In this document: positions 19,445 through 36,011 of the stretch, one piece after another | Layout: each line of letters begins with the position of its first letter | How positions within the stretch are numbered: position 1 is the stretch's first letter | Source: Achromobacter pulmonis | Lineage (GTDB): Bacteria > Pseudomonadota > Gammaproteobacteria > Burkholderiales > Burkholderiaceae_B | DNA length: 64,000 bases | Reading direction: 5' to 3' | Assembly (NCBI RefSeq): GCF_902859765.1 | Contig: NZ_CADIJV010000011.1 | Span: 62,001 to 126,000 of the forward strand | The notes under the pieces: model-generated | Told to the model about the DNA's origin: nothing | Databases searched by the model: none | Seen by the model: only the letters and a program-made list of their open reading frames with translations | Translations under genes and position numbers: made by a program

Positions 19445-22400
19445 TTACTCGGCGGCGTCCTCGCTACCCAGGTCAGTCGACGGGGCATCGGCGTCCGAAC
19501 CCACCGTGACCGGCGCGTCCTCGAACGGGTTGGCCAGCTGGCGGGCGGCTTCGCGTTCCGCGGCCTCCAGGGCTTCCTTGTCCTTGCGGGCATGGTGATA
19601 CGCCAGGCCGGTACCGGCCGGGATCAGGCGGCCGACGATGACGTTTTCCTTCAGGCCACGCAGGTCGTCGCGCTTGCCCATGATGGCGGCTTCGGTCAGG
19701 ACACGCGTGGTCTCCTGGAACGAGGCGGCCGAGATGAACGAGTCGGTCGACAGCGAGGCCTTGGTGATACCCAGCAGCACGTTTTCGTAGGTGGCCGGAC
19801 GCTTGTTCTCGGCGTTGACACGGTCGTTCTCGTTCAACAGCTCGGAGCGCTCGACCTGCTCGCCCGGGATGAACTCGGTATCGCCCGCATCGACGATGTT
19901 CACACGACGCAGCATCTGGCGAACAATCACTTCGATGTGCTTGTCGTTGATCTTCACGCCCTGCAGACGGTAAACGTCCTGCACTTCGTCGACGATGTAG
20001 GTCGCCAGCTTCTCGATGCCCTGCAGGCGCAGGATGTCGTGGGGATCGGCCGGGCCGTCCACGATCATTTCGCCCTTGTTCACCACCTGGCCGTCGTGCA
20101 CCAGCACCTGCTTTTCCTTCGGAATCAGGAACTCGTGGCTGACGCCTTCCAGGTCGGTGATGACCAGGCGCTGCTTGCCCTTGGTGTCCTTGCCGAACGA
20201 GACCGTACCGGTAACGTCGGCGAGCATGCCGGCATCCTTGGGCGAACGGGCTTCGAACAGCTCGGCCACGCGCGGCAGACCGCCGGTAATGTCGCGGGTC
20301 TTTTGCGATTCCTGCGGAATACGCGCCAGCACCTCACCCACGGCAACCTGCTGGCCGTCACGCACGGTGATCAGCGCGCCGACCGGGAACGAGATGATCA
20401 CCGAGTGATCGGTGCCGGCGATCTTGACGTCTTCGCCGTTCTCGTTGACCAGCTTGATCTGCGGACGCATGACGATCTTGCCGCCACGGGTCTTGGGCGT
20501 GATGACGACCAGCGTCGACAGGCCGGTGACTTCGTCCACCTGCTTGGCCACGGTCACGCCTTCCTCGATGTTCTCGAAGCGGACGGCGCCACCGTATTCC
20601 GACACGATCGGACGGGTCAGCGGATCCCACGTCGCCAGGCGCGCGCCGGCCTTCACGGCCTCGCCATCGCCCACCAGCACGGTCGCGCCGTACGGGATCT
20701 TGTGGCGTTCGCGCTCGCGGCCGTTGTCATCGAAGATCGCCAGTTCGCCCGAGCGCGAGATCGCAACGCGCTCGCCCTTGGCGTTGGTGACGTAGCGCAT
20801 GGTGCTGGCAAAGCCGACCACGCCGCTGGACTTGGTTTCCACCGCGCTGGCCAAGGCCGAGCGCGACGCCGCGCCACCGATGTGGAACGTACGCATCGTG
20901 AGCTGCGTGCCGGGTTCACCGATGGACTGGGCGGCGATGACGCCAACCGCCTCGCCCTGGTTGACCGACGAGCCGCGGCCGAGATCACGGCCGTAGCAGC
21001 GCGCGCACAGGCCATGGCGCGTTTCGCAGGTCAGCGGGGTGCGGACCTTGACTTCGTCCACGCCGATGCGGTCGATGGTGTCGACCATGTCCTCGTCCAG
21101 CAAGGTACCGGCCGTGATGGCGGTTTCCTGCGTGTCCGGGTTGACGATGTCCACGGCGGCAACGCGGCCGAGGATACGGTCGCGCAGCGGCTCGATGACT
21201 TCACCGCCTTCCACCAGGGCCTTCATGTTGTAGCCCTGCGAGGTGCCGCAATCGTCCTCGGTGATCACCAGGTCTTGCGTCACGTCGACCAGACGACGGG
21301 TCAGGTAACCCGAGTTCGCGGTCTTCAGCGCCGTGTCGGCCAGACCCTTACGCGCACCGTGCGTCGAGATGAAGTACTGAAGCACGTTCAGGCCTTCACG
21401 GAAGTTCGCGGTGATGGGCGTTTCGATGATCGAGCCGTCCGGCTTGGCCATCAGGCCGCGCATACCGGCCAGCTGGCGGATCTGGGCGGCCGAACCGCGC
21501 GCGCCCGAGTCGGCCATCATGTAGATGGAGTTGAACGACTCCTGGCGCACTTCCTCGCCGTGACGGTTGATGACGGGTTCGGTGGCCAGTTGTTCCATCA
21601 TCGCCTTGCCGACCTTGTCGCCGGCCTTGCCCCAGATGTCCACCACGTTGTTGTAGCGTTCCTGGGACGTGACCAGACCCGACGAGTACTGCTTGTCGAT
21701 TTCCTTCACTTCGCGGCTGGCTTCGGCCAGGATGCCTTCCTTGGCCGACGGGATCAGCATGTCGCCCATGGCGATCGAGATACCGCCACGGGTGGCCAGA
21801 CGGAAGCCCGACTGCATCAGCTTGTCGGCGAAGATCACCGTGTCGCGCAGGCCGCAACGGCGGAACGACTGGTTGATCAGGCGCGAGATTTCCTTCTTCT
21901 TCAGCGCCTTGTTCAGGACGGTGAAGGGCAGGCCCTTGGGCAGGATCTCGGACAGCAGCGCGCGGCCGACGGTGGTTTCATGGCGGCGGATCACCGGCTG
22001 CCATTCGCCATTCTCGTCACGCTCGTGTTCCTTCAGACGCACGGTGATGCGGCTTTGCAGCTCGACTTCACCATTGTCGTAGGCACGTTGCACTTCGGCC
22101 ACGTCGGTGAAGAAGATGCCTTCGCCCTTGCCGTTGATGCGCTCGCGCGTCGTGTAGTACAGACCCAGCACGATGTCCTGGGACGGCACAATCGACGGTT
22201 CGCCGTTGGCCGGGAACAGCACGTTGTTCGAAGCCAGCATCAGCGTGCGCGCTTCCAGCTGGGCTTCCAGCGACAGCGGCACGTGGACGGCCATCTGGTC
22301 ACCGTCGAAGTCGGCGTTGAACGCCGCGCAGACCAGCGGGTGCAGCTGGATGGCCTTGCCTTCGATCAACACCGGCTCGAACGCCTGGATGCCCAGACGG

Positions 22401-23688
22401 TGCAGCGTCGGCGCGCGGTTCAGCATCACCGGGTGTTCGCGGATGACTTCTTCCAGGATGTCCCAGACCACCGGTTCCTGGCTTTCCACCAATTTCTTGG
22501 CGGCCTTGATGGTCGTGGCCAGGCCCATCATCTCCAGGCGATTGAAGATGAACGGCTTGAACAGTTCCAGGGCCATCAGCTTGGGCAGGCCGCACTGGTG
22601 CAGCTTGAGCTGCGGACCCACCACGATGACCGAACGGCCCGAGTAGTCGACGCGCTTGCCCAGCAGGTTCTGACGGAAACGACCGCTCTTGCCCTTGATC
22701 ATGTCGGCCAGGGACTTGAGCTGGCGCTTGTTGGCGCCGGTCATGGCCTTGCCGCGGCGACCGTTGTCCAGCAGCGAGTCGACGGCTTCCTGCAGCATGC
22801 GCTTTTCGTTGCGCAGGATGATTTCAGGAGCCTTCAGCTCCAGCAGGCGCTTCAGACGGTTGTTGCGGTTGATGACGCGGCGGTACAGGTCGTTCAGGTC
22901 GGAGGTCGCGAAGCGGCCGCCGTCCAGCGGCACCAGCGGACGCAGGTCCGGCGGCAGCACGGGCAGCACTTCCATGACCATCCACTCGGCCTTGATGCCG
23001 GACTTCTGGAAGCCTTCCAGCACCTTCAGGCGCTTGGAGATCTTCTTGATCTTGGCTTCCGAGCTGGTGGCCTTCAGTTCGCCGCGCAGCGTTTCCACTT
23101 CACGGTCGATGTCGATGGTGCGCAGCAGTTCACGCACAGCTTCGGCGCCCATCAGGGCACGGAAGTCATCGCCGTATTCCTCGGTCTTGGCCAGGAAATC
23201 GTCGTCCGACATGATCTGGCCGCGCTTGAGCGGCGTCATGCCGGGCTCGATCACGCACCAGGCTTCGAAGTACAGCACGCGTTCGATGTCGCGCAGGGTC
23301 ATGTCGAGCACCATGCCCAGACGCGACGGCAGGCTCTTCAGGAACCAGATGTGCGCGACGGGGCTGGCCAGCTCGATGTGGCCCATGCGTTCACGGCGAA
23401 CCTTGGCAACGGTGACTTCAACGCCGCACTTCTCGCAGATCACGCCACGGTGCTTCAAGCGCTTGTACTTGCCGCACAGGCACTCGTAGTCCTTGATCGG
23501 GCCGAAGATCTTGGAGCAGAACAGGCCGTCGCGCTCAGGCTTGAACGTGCGGTAGTTGATGGTCTCGGGCTTGCGAACTTCGCCGTAGGACCACGAACGG
23601 ATCTTCTCGGGCGAGGCGATGCCGATCTTGATGGCATCGAATTGCTCGTCTTGCGAGACTTGCTTAAAGAGGTCGAGTAGCGCTTTCA

Positions 23689-23689
<1 letters not shown>
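19445..23689 (-). CDS. rpoC: DNA-directed RNA polymerase subunit beta-prime
   Basis: A 1414-residue protein. The N-terminal zinc-binding cysteines lie in [20 protein letters not shown]. The catalytic [12 protein letters not shown] carries the magnesium-chelating aspartates. The second zinc site involves CGTSQ and [13 protein letters not shown], with the trigger loop and bridge helix in the expected order. The start ATG overlaps the rpoB stop by one base (TAATG), so the two are translationally coupled. A strong bidirectional terminator follows. Confidence 0.99.
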
Positions 23690-27801
<4,112 letters not shown>

Positions 27802-27858
27802 GAGCACTCCGACTCGAGGTTGCATGGGCCGTCAACCACGGCCCCAGGTGATACGACT

Positions 27859-27949
27859 CCAGGAAACCCCTCTGGAAAGGGCCTGACCCCAGCAGGGGTT
27901 TCCTGGAAACGCAAAAGCCCGGGGACGGCAAATTGCGCTGTCCCCGGGC
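27859..27949 (-). promoter_or_regulatory. Tandem hairpins in the rplL-rpoB intergenic region (attenuator or RNase III site)
   Basis: Hairpin one has perfect 12-base arms at 27859-27870 and 27895-27906. Hairpin two has 10-base GC-rich arms at 27917-27926 and 27940-27949 and is followed on the minus strand by TTTTG. In E. coli the rplL-rpoB gap holds a partial terminator and an RNase III site that set the ratio of L7/L12 to polymerase. The same role is likely here. Confidence 0.65.
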
Positions 27950-27964
27950 AAATTGACGCAGGTC

Positions 27965-28345
27965 TTACTTGACTTCGACCTTGGCGCCAGCTTCTTCCAG
28001 CTTCTTCTTGGCGGCTTCGGCGTCAGCCTTGGCAACGCCTTCCTTGACGGGCTTCGGCGCGCCGTCGACCAGGTCCTTGGCTTCCTTCAGGCCCAGGCCG
28101 GTCAGCTCGCGCACGGCCTTGATGACGGAAACCTTGTTGGCGCCGGCTTCAGCCAGGACAACGGTGAACTCGGTCTGCTCTTCAGCAGCGGCGGCAGCGC
28201 CACCGGCGGCCGGAGCGGCCACGGCCACAGCGGCGGCAGCAGCCGACACGCCGAACTTCTCTTCCATTTCCTTGATCAGCTCGGACAGTTCGAGCACGGT
28301 CATGCCAGCGATGGCGTCAAGGATTTCAGCTTTGTTAAGTGCCAT
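27965..28345 (-). CDS. rplL: 50S ribosomal protein L7/L12
   Basis: A 126-residue stalk protein. It has an N-terminal dimerisation domain ([23 protein letters not shown]), an alanine-rich hinge at about 35-55, and a C-terminal factor-binding domain ([43 protein letters not shown]). It recruits translational GTPases. ATG at 28345 is chosen over the frame-open start at 28360 because it matches the universal N-terminus. Confidence 0.98.
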   Translation of the reverse strand: MALNKAEILDAIAGMTVLELSELIKEMEEKFGVSAAAAAVAVAAPAAGGAAAAAEEQTEFTVVLAEAGANKVSVIKAVRELTGLGLKEAKDLVDGAPKPVKEGVAKADAEAAKKKLEEAGAKVEVK

Positions 28346-28425
28346 TTTTAAGAACTCCAAATATTGGGTAATGCCAGGGTTTGGGTGTCGCTCGGTCGTT
28401 CAGCGAATTCCGGGAAGGACGGCGA

Positions 28426-28950
28426 TTAAGCCGCGGCCTTCTGGTCGCGCACGGCGGCGAGGCCACGGGCGAACTTGGTCGGAACTTCGTTGAGCGTACG
28501 CACGAATTGCGCGATGGGGGCTTGCATGGTGCCCAGCAGTTTCGACAGCAACTCTTCGCGCGAGGGCATGGTGGCCAGGGCCTTCACACCTTCTTGGTTC
28601 AGCAGGCTGTTGGGCAGAGCGCCCGCCTTGATGACCAGCTTGTCGTTGCTTTTCGCGAAACCTGCGAGGACCTTGGCCGCCGTGACCGGGTCGGTGCTGA
28701 TGCCATAGATCAGCGGACCGGTCAGTTGCTCGGCCAACGGCTCGAAAGCCGTGCCGGCAACAGCACGACGGGCCAGCGAGTTCTTCAGAACACGCAGATA
28801 CACGCCCGATTCACGCGCAGTTTTGCGCAGTACGGTGACAGAGGCGACGTCCAGACCACGGTACTCGGCGATAACAATCGATTGCGCCTTGGCCACTTCG
28901 GCCGAGACTTCCTCGATCACCACCGCTTTCTCTTGACGATTGAGACTCAC
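28426..28950 (-). CDS. rplJ: 50S ribosomal protein L10
   Basis: A 174-residue L10 ([49 protein letters not shown]). It is the stalk base that carries the L7/L12 dimers on its C-terminal helix. With L12 it normally represses translation of its own mRNA by binding the upstream leader. Confidence 0.98.
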   Translation of the reverse strand: MSLNRQEKAVVIEEVSAEVAKAQSIVIAEYRGLDVASVTVLRKTARESGVYLRVLKNSLARRAVAGTAFEPLAEQLTGPLIYGISTDPVTAAKVLAGFAKSNDKLVIKAGALPNSLLNQEGVKALATMPSREELLSKLLGTMQAPIAQFVRTLNEVPTKFARGLAAVRDQKAAA

Positions 28951-29219
28951 GGTTTGAACACTCCATCAAAAGACGCCTGGGGCCGGAGCCTTGCGCGTCA
29001 ACCGAATGCGGCGCCTGGTCGAGTTCTTCGGGTAAAGAAATCTTCCTGGGGACGCCGTCTACGCTGGATCCGAACTATGCAAGCTTCGGGATTAAGCGGA
29101 TCAGCAGGGTACTGCTTCCAGCGGAAGGAGGACCTTCGCGCCGACCTGCTCCAGCGGTCTTTGACAGCAGCATCCGGAGGAATCCGGATGCGGCCCAAAG
29201 TACGTTTACAGCTGTAGGC
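28951..29219 (-). promoter_or_regulatory. Leader of the rplJ-rplL mRNA (candidate L10 autoregulatory leader)
   Basis: 269 non-coding bases between rplA and rplJ. A perfect 9-bp hairpin (arms 29170-29178 and 29183-29191) and several weaker GC-rich pairings lie on the minus strand. In other bacteria this gap holds the L10-L12 binding leader and a promoter. The position fits, but I could not verify the conserved leader fold by eye. Confidence 0.5.
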
Positions 29220-29918
29220 TTAAGCAGCCGACAGCGAGGCAATTTCCACGCGCGCACCACCGCCCATCGTGGACGAGACGGCCAGCTTGCGCAGGTAGAT
29301 GCCCTTGGCAGCGGCGGGACGGGCCTTTTGCAAGGCGTCGACCAACGCGGCCAGGTTGGTTTGCAGCTGTTCCACGTCGAACGACGCGCGGCCGATCGTG
29401 GCGTGGATGATGCCGGCCTTGTCGGTACGGTACTGGACCTGACCGGCCTTGGCGTTCTTGACGGCGGTGGCGACGTCGGGCGTCACGGTGCCGACCTTCG
29501 GGTTCGGCATCAGGCCACGGGGACCCAGGACCTGACCCAGGGCACCCACGACACGCATCGTGTCGGGCGAAGCGATGACGATGTCGAAATCCATCTGGCC
29601 AGCCTTGATGCGCTCGGCCAGATCGTCCAGACCGACGATGTCGGCGCCGGCGGCCTTGGCGGCCTCAGCCTTGTCGCCCTGGGCGAACACGGCGACGCGA
29701 ACCGTCTTGCCGGTGCCGGCGGGCAGCACGACCGAACCGCGGACCAGTTGATCCGACTTCTTCGGGTCGATGCCCAGCTGCACGGCCACGTCAATCGATT
29801 CGTTGAACTTGGCGACAGCGGTTTCCTTGACCAGGGTCAGGGCTTCGGCGACCGGGTACAGCTTGGTGCGGTCGATCTTTTGCGCAATGGCGGCGGCGCG
29901 CTTGCTCAGTTTTGCCAT
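29220..29918 (-). CDS. rplA: 50S ribosomal protein L1
   Basis: A 232-residue L1 ([32 protein letters not shown]; signature [26 protein letters not shown]). It forms the mobile L1 stalk that handles deacylated tRNA. In E. coli it represses the rplK-rplA transcript. It starts 2 bases after the rplK stop. Confidence 0.98.
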   Translation of the reverse strand: MAKLSKRAAAIAQKIDRTKLYPVAEALTLVKETAVAKFNESIDVAVQLGIDPKKSDQLVRGSVVLPAGTGKTVRVAVFAQGDKAEAAKAAGADIVGLDDLAERIKAGQMDFDIVIASPDTMRVVGALGQVLGPRGLMPNPKVGTVTPDVATAVKNAKAGQVQYRTDKAGIIHATIGRASFDVEQLQTNLAALVDALQKARPAAAKGIYLRKLAVSSTMGGGARVEIASLSAA

Positions 29919-29920
29919 GA

Positions 29921-30352
29921 TTAGATCCCCTCAACCGTGATGCCCATGCTGCGGGCGCTGCCAGCGATCGTGCGGACGGCGGCGTCCAGATCAGCGGCGG
30001 TCAGATCGGGGCCCTTGGCCTTGGCGATTTCTTCAGCTTGCGCGCGGGTCAGCGTGCCAACCTTGTCGGTATGCGGCTTGGACGAACCCTTCTGCACGCC
30101 GGCGGCCTTCTTGATGAGGACCGTCGCGGGCGGGGTCTTCATGATGAAGGTGAAGCTCTTGTCGGCGAAGGCGGTGATCACCACCGGAATCGGCAGACCA
30201 GGCTCCATGCCTTGGGTCTTGGCGTTGAACGCCTTGCAGAATTCCATGATGTTCAGGCCACGCTGACCCAGGGCCGGGCCAATCGGGGGGGAGGGGTTAG
30301 CCTTACCAGCCGGCACTTGCAGCTTGATAAAGCCGACGATCTTCTTCGCCAT
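29921..30352 (-). CDS. rplK: 50S ribosomal protein L11
   Basis: A 143-residue L11 ([56 protein letters not shown]). It binds the GTPase-associated centre of 23S rRNA and is needed for RelA activation. The proline-rich thiostrepton-interaction region is intact. Confidence 0.98.
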   Translation of the reverse strand: MAKKIVGFIKLQVPAGKANPSPPIGPALGQRGLNIMEFCKAFNAKTQGMEPGLPIPVVITAFADKSFTFIMKTPPATVLIKKAAGVQKGSSKPHTDKVGTLTRAQAEEIAKAKGPDLTAADLDAAVRTIAGSARSMGITVEGI

Positions 30353-30413
30353 GCTTTGCTCCTTGCGGGTTATATCGCCCTAGCGCGAGGCCAGGGCTCC
30401 CCGGGGTTTGAAA

Positions 30414-30947
30414 TCAGGTCTTTTCGACCTGGCTGAAATCCAGTTCGACGGGAGTGGCACGACCGAAGATCGTGACAGACACGCGAACCTTGCTCTTTTC
30501 GTAGTTGACTTCTTCGACGTTGCCGTTGAAGTCCGCAAACGGACCTTCCTTGACCCGAACCATCTCGCCCACTTCGAACAGGATCTTGGGGCGGGGTTTC
30601 TCGACGCCCTCTTCCATCTGGGAGAGGATCTTTTCGACTTCCTTCTCGGAAATCGGGGTCGGACGATTGCCCGAGCCACCCAGAAAACCGGTGACACGGT
30701 TGGTGTTCTTGACCAGGTGCCACGTTTCGTCGGTCAGGTCCATTTCAACCAGGACGTAACCGGGGAAAATGCGGCGCTCGGTGATCGACTTCTGGCCACC
30801 CTTGACCTCGACGACTTCCTCGGAGGGCACAAGAATGCGGCCGAAAGACGTTTGCAGGCCCGCGCGCTCGATGCGCTCGTTCAGGGCCTTGTGTACGCTT
30901 TTTTCCATGCCGGAGTACACATGGACGACATACCAACGCTTACTCAT
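30414..30947 (-). CDS. nusG: Transcription termination/antitermination factor NusG
   Basis: A 177-residue NusG with an N-terminal NGN domain ([34 protein letters not shown]) and a C-terminal KOW domain ([22 protein letters not shown]). It binds RNA polymerase through NGN and Rho or S10 through KOW. It lies 9 bases after secE and 61 before rplK. Confidence 0.98.
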   Translation of the reverse strand: MSKRWYVVHVYSGMEKSVHKALNERIERAGLQTSFGRILVPSEEVVEVKGGQKSITERRIFPGYVLVEMDLTDETWHLVKNTNRVTGFLGGSGNRPTPISEKEVEKILSQMEEGVEKPRPKILFEVGEMVRVKEGPFADFNGNVEEVNYEKSKVRVSVTIFGRATPVELDFSQVEKT

Positions 30948-30956
30948 TCGCCGTCC

Positions 30957-31337
30957 TTATTTCCAGCCTAACAACAGGCCGTAGAGAATCCATTCGATGC
31001 CCTTGTCGAGCACCCACATGAAAATGCCCATGACCGCCACGAACGCGAAAACGATGCCCGTCATCTGGGTCGTTTCCTTGCGCGTGGGCCAGGAGACACG
31101 CTTGACTTCGTTGTACGACTCGCTGGCAAAGCTCAGGGTGCGACGGCCGGGTTCGCTGAACCAGGCGATCACGGCTGCGATCACGAGACCGCCGACAAAG
31201 ACGCCGATACGAGCAGGCATCGGTTGCGCGCTGAGCACGGAAAACCCGACGATGCCAGCAATAACGACAAGAACCGCCAGCCCGAGCTTGACCCGGTCGG
31301 CGGTACTGGTTACGGTTTCTACGCTGGTATTAGACAT
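30957..31337 (-). CDS. secE: Preprotein translocase subunit SecE
   Basis: A 126-residue protein with three predicted membrane helices: about 17-35, 42-60 and 95-115, as in the longer E. coli-type SecE. The conserved cytoplasmic stretch FASESYNEVKRVSWPTRKET precedes the last helix and is the family signature. It is essential in the SecYEG channel. Confidence 0.97.
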   Translation of the reverse strand: MSNTSVETVTSTADRVKLGLAVLVVIAGIVGFSVLSAQPMPARIGVFVGGLVIAAVIAWFSEPGRRTLSFASESYNEVKRVSWPTRKETTQMTGIVFAFVAVMGIFMWVLDKGIEWILYGLLLGWK

Positions 31338-31401
31338 ATTGCGACGCGAGCCGCCGTGAATGCGTAACTCGCGATGATCTCCCGCGGGTTTATCCTGGCG
31401 G

Positions 31402-31477
31402 TGGCAGGGGCAGTAGGAATCGAACCTACAACCTTCGGTTTTGGAGACCGACGCTCTGCCAATTGAGCTATGCCCCT
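31402..31477 (-). tRNA. tRNA-Trp (anticodon CCA)
   Basis: A 76-base cloverleaf including the encoded CCA end. Acceptor arms are AGGGGCA and TGCCCCT with discriminator G. The anticodon loop CTCCAAA gives CCA, and the T loop is GGTTCGATTCC. It sits between tuf and secE, as in many beta- and gammaproteobacteria. Confidence 0.97.
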
Positions 31478-31622
31478 AAAACACTCACATTCACGTGCAC
31501 TTCGCTTTTCGTTCCAGGCAAACCGCCACGCGCAGCAGCTTGCGGAACCATACATCATACTACTTTTACAGCAAAGATGGATAGAGGGACTTGAGAGTCC
31601 ACTCTACCCACCCGGGTATTGC

Positions 31623-32813
<1,191 letters not shown>

Positions 32814-32881
32814 GGCTGACTCCTGACCTGGATTGCGCTTTTGACTGAAGCTGCTGACTGAAGAAAAGACTTTGGAATTTG

Positions 32882-32956
<75 letters not shown>

Positions 32957-32968
32957 ATGTGTACTGCT

Positions 32969-33042
32969 TGGAGCGGGTGAAGGGAATCGAACCCTCGTCG
33001 TAAGCTTGGAAGGCTTCTGCTCTACCATTGAGCTACACCCGC
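32969..33042 (-). tRNA. tRNA-Gly (anticodon TCC)
   Basis: A 74-base cloverleaf with encoded CCA. Acceptor arms are GCGGGTG and CACCCGC with discriminator T. The anticodon loop CTTCCAA gives TCC, and the T loop is GGTTCGATTCC. It is separated from tRNA-Thr by 12 bases, so they are co-transcribed. Confidence 0.97.
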
Positions 33043-33192
33043 GGCTGTCCTTTCACCACCTCACTATCTATCCCAGACTTTCAAAACGAAGGCCTTGGAA
33101 AACCTGCCGCCTTCGTTGCGAAGGCCGCCCAGTTCACTAGGCCTGCATTTTAAAATCCAGGCAAACATCGCCTGGATTCAGGTTTGGGTCTC

Positions 33193-33279
33193 TGGTGGAG
33201 GAGGTTGGATTCGAACCAACGTAGGCGCAAGGCCAACAGATTTACAGTCTGCCCCCTTTAACCACTCGGGCACCCCTCC
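33193..33279 (-). tRNA. tRNA-Tyr (anticodon GTA)
   Basis: An 87-base class II tRNA with a long variable arm and an encoded CCA. Acceptor GGAGGGG pairs with CTCCTCC (one G-T pair). The anticodon loop CTGTAAA gives GTA. It is the first gene of the tRNA-tuf cluster, directly behind a consensus promoter. Confidence 0.97.
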
Positions 33280-33294
33280 AGCGGAGAACTTGAG

Positions 33295-33323
33295 ATTATG
33301 AACACTTTCAAATCCGCTGTCAA
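33295..33323 (-). promoter_or_regulatory. Consensus sigma-70 promoter of the tRNA-Tyr/Gly/Thr-tuf cluster
   Basis: Minus strand -35 TTGACA (33318-33323), a 17-base spacer and -10 CATAAT (33295-33300), ending 15 bases before tRNA-Tyr. It is a near-perfect promoter, as expected for a stable-RNA operon. Confidence 0.85.
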
Positions 33324-33392
33324 ACGCCTGGGACGAAAAATATTCAAAACTTTCGTTCTGCCTGCCGCATTTGCGCGCAGAGGGGGCGAAGC

Positions 33393-34556
33393 TTACAAGA
33401 TTCCGCGAACGGCTGCACGAAAAAGTTCGGCGTACTGGTCCGCGGTGTAGGCGACGGGGTTGGTGCCGCCGGACGGATCCTCGCTCGCCATGCGCCCTAC
33501 CCGCTCGGCCTGCGCGTCGTCGATGCCGATGTCGGCCAGGGTGTGGGGGATGCCGATGGACTCGCGCAGGCCCAGCACCCAGTCGAGCACGGCGCCCGGA
33601 CGATCGTCCGCAAGCGCCAGGTAGCGCGCCAGCGCCTGCAACCGCGGCGCGATCGCGTGCTGGTTGGCCTTGAGCACGTAGGGCATCAGGATGGCGTTGA
33701 GCATGCCATGGTGTGCGTCGTACAGCGCCCCCAGCGGGTGCGCCAGCGCATGCATCGCCCCCAGGCCGCGCTGGAACGCGGTGGCGCCCATGCTGGATGC
33801 CACCAGCATCTGATGGCGCGCCTGCAGATCGGCGCCGTCCGTCACAGCCAGCGGCAGGTATTCCTTGATCATGCGCATGCCTTCCAGCGCGATGCCGGCG
33901 GCCATCGGATGAAAGAACGGCGAACAGTAGGCTTCGAGATTGTGCGACAGCGCATCCATGCCGGTCGCCGCCGTGATGCGCGGCGGCAGGCCGACGGTCA
34001 GTTCGGGGTCGAGGATGACAATGGCCGGCAGCATGCGCGCGTGGAAGATGATGCGCTTGACCTGCGCCGCCTCGTCGGTGATGACGGATGCGCGCCCCAC
34101 TTCCGAGCCGGTGCCGGCGGTGGTCGGCACCGCCACCACCGGCGCCATGCCGGCAACGTTCACGCGCAGGTAGTTGTCGCCCATGTCTTCGAAGTCCCAC
34201 AGGGGACGCTTCTGCCCGGCCATCAGCGCAATGGCCTTGGCCGCATCCAACGCCGAGCCGCCGCCGAACGCGATGACGCCGTCGTGGCGGCCCTCGCGAT
34301 AGCGCGCCACGCCATCGTCCACATTCCTGCCGGTGGGGTTGCCCTTCACTTCGTGGAACAGGCCGCATTCGAGTCCGGCCTGGCGGCAGCCGCGCACCGC
34401 GTCGGCGATCATGGGCAGCGCGGCCAGGCCTGGGTCGGTGACCAGCAGCGGCCGCGCCATGCCGAGTTCGCGGCACCAGTCGGGCAGTTCCTCGATGCGG
34501 CCGGGGCCCGCCTTGATGGCGGTGGGATAGTTCCAGTTGACGCTGGGGACGGTCAT
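33393..34556 (-). CDS. Iron-dependent (group III) alcohol dehydrogenase
   Basis: 387 residues. The nucleotide-binding motif is FGGGSALDAAKAIAL, and the metal-site region includes TGMDALSHNLEAYCSPFFHPMA and HALAHPLGALYDAHHGMLNAILMPYV, giving the aspartate and histidines of the family. It oxidises or reduces an alcohol/aldehyde pair with NAD(P). It is the last gene of a minus-strand arm with an aldehyde dehydrogenase (20 bases upstream), a glutamine synthetase-like enzyme and a phosphatase, so it probably converts a (glutamylated) amino alcohol to the aldehyde. The substrate is inferred, not shown. The ATG at 34556 gives the MTVPSVNWNYPT start. Confidence 0.9.
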   Translation of the reverse strand: MTVPSVNWNYPTAIKAGPGRIEELPDWCRELGMARPLLVTDPGLAALPMIADAVRGCRQAGLECGLFHEVKGNPTGRNVDDGVARYREGRHDGVIAFGGGSALDAAKAIALMAGQKRPLWDFEDMGDNYLRVNVAGMAPVVAVPTTAGTGSEVGRASVITDEAAQVKRIIFHARMLPAIVILDPELTVGLPPRITAATGMDALSHNLEAYCSPFFHPMAAGIALEGMRMIKEYLPLAVTDGADLQARHQMLVASSMGATAFQRGLGAMHALAHPLGALYDAHHGMLNAILMPYVLKANQHAIAPRLQALARYLALADDRPGAVLDWVLGLRESIGIPHTLADIGIDDAQAERVGRMASEDPSGGTNPVAYTADQYAELFRAAVRGIL

Positions 34557-34576
34557 GTCGGCTCCTGGTCGCGCGC

Positions 34577-35968
<1,392 letters not shown>

Positions 35969-36011
35969 GGCGACCCTGTGCATGCGTGGTGAATGAAGGA
36001 AGCGGCGGCGT

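Noticed and set aside
31582-31615. Hairpin after the second tuf gene
   Set aside because: Imperfect stem and no T tract; transcription most likely continues into tRNA-Trp and secE.
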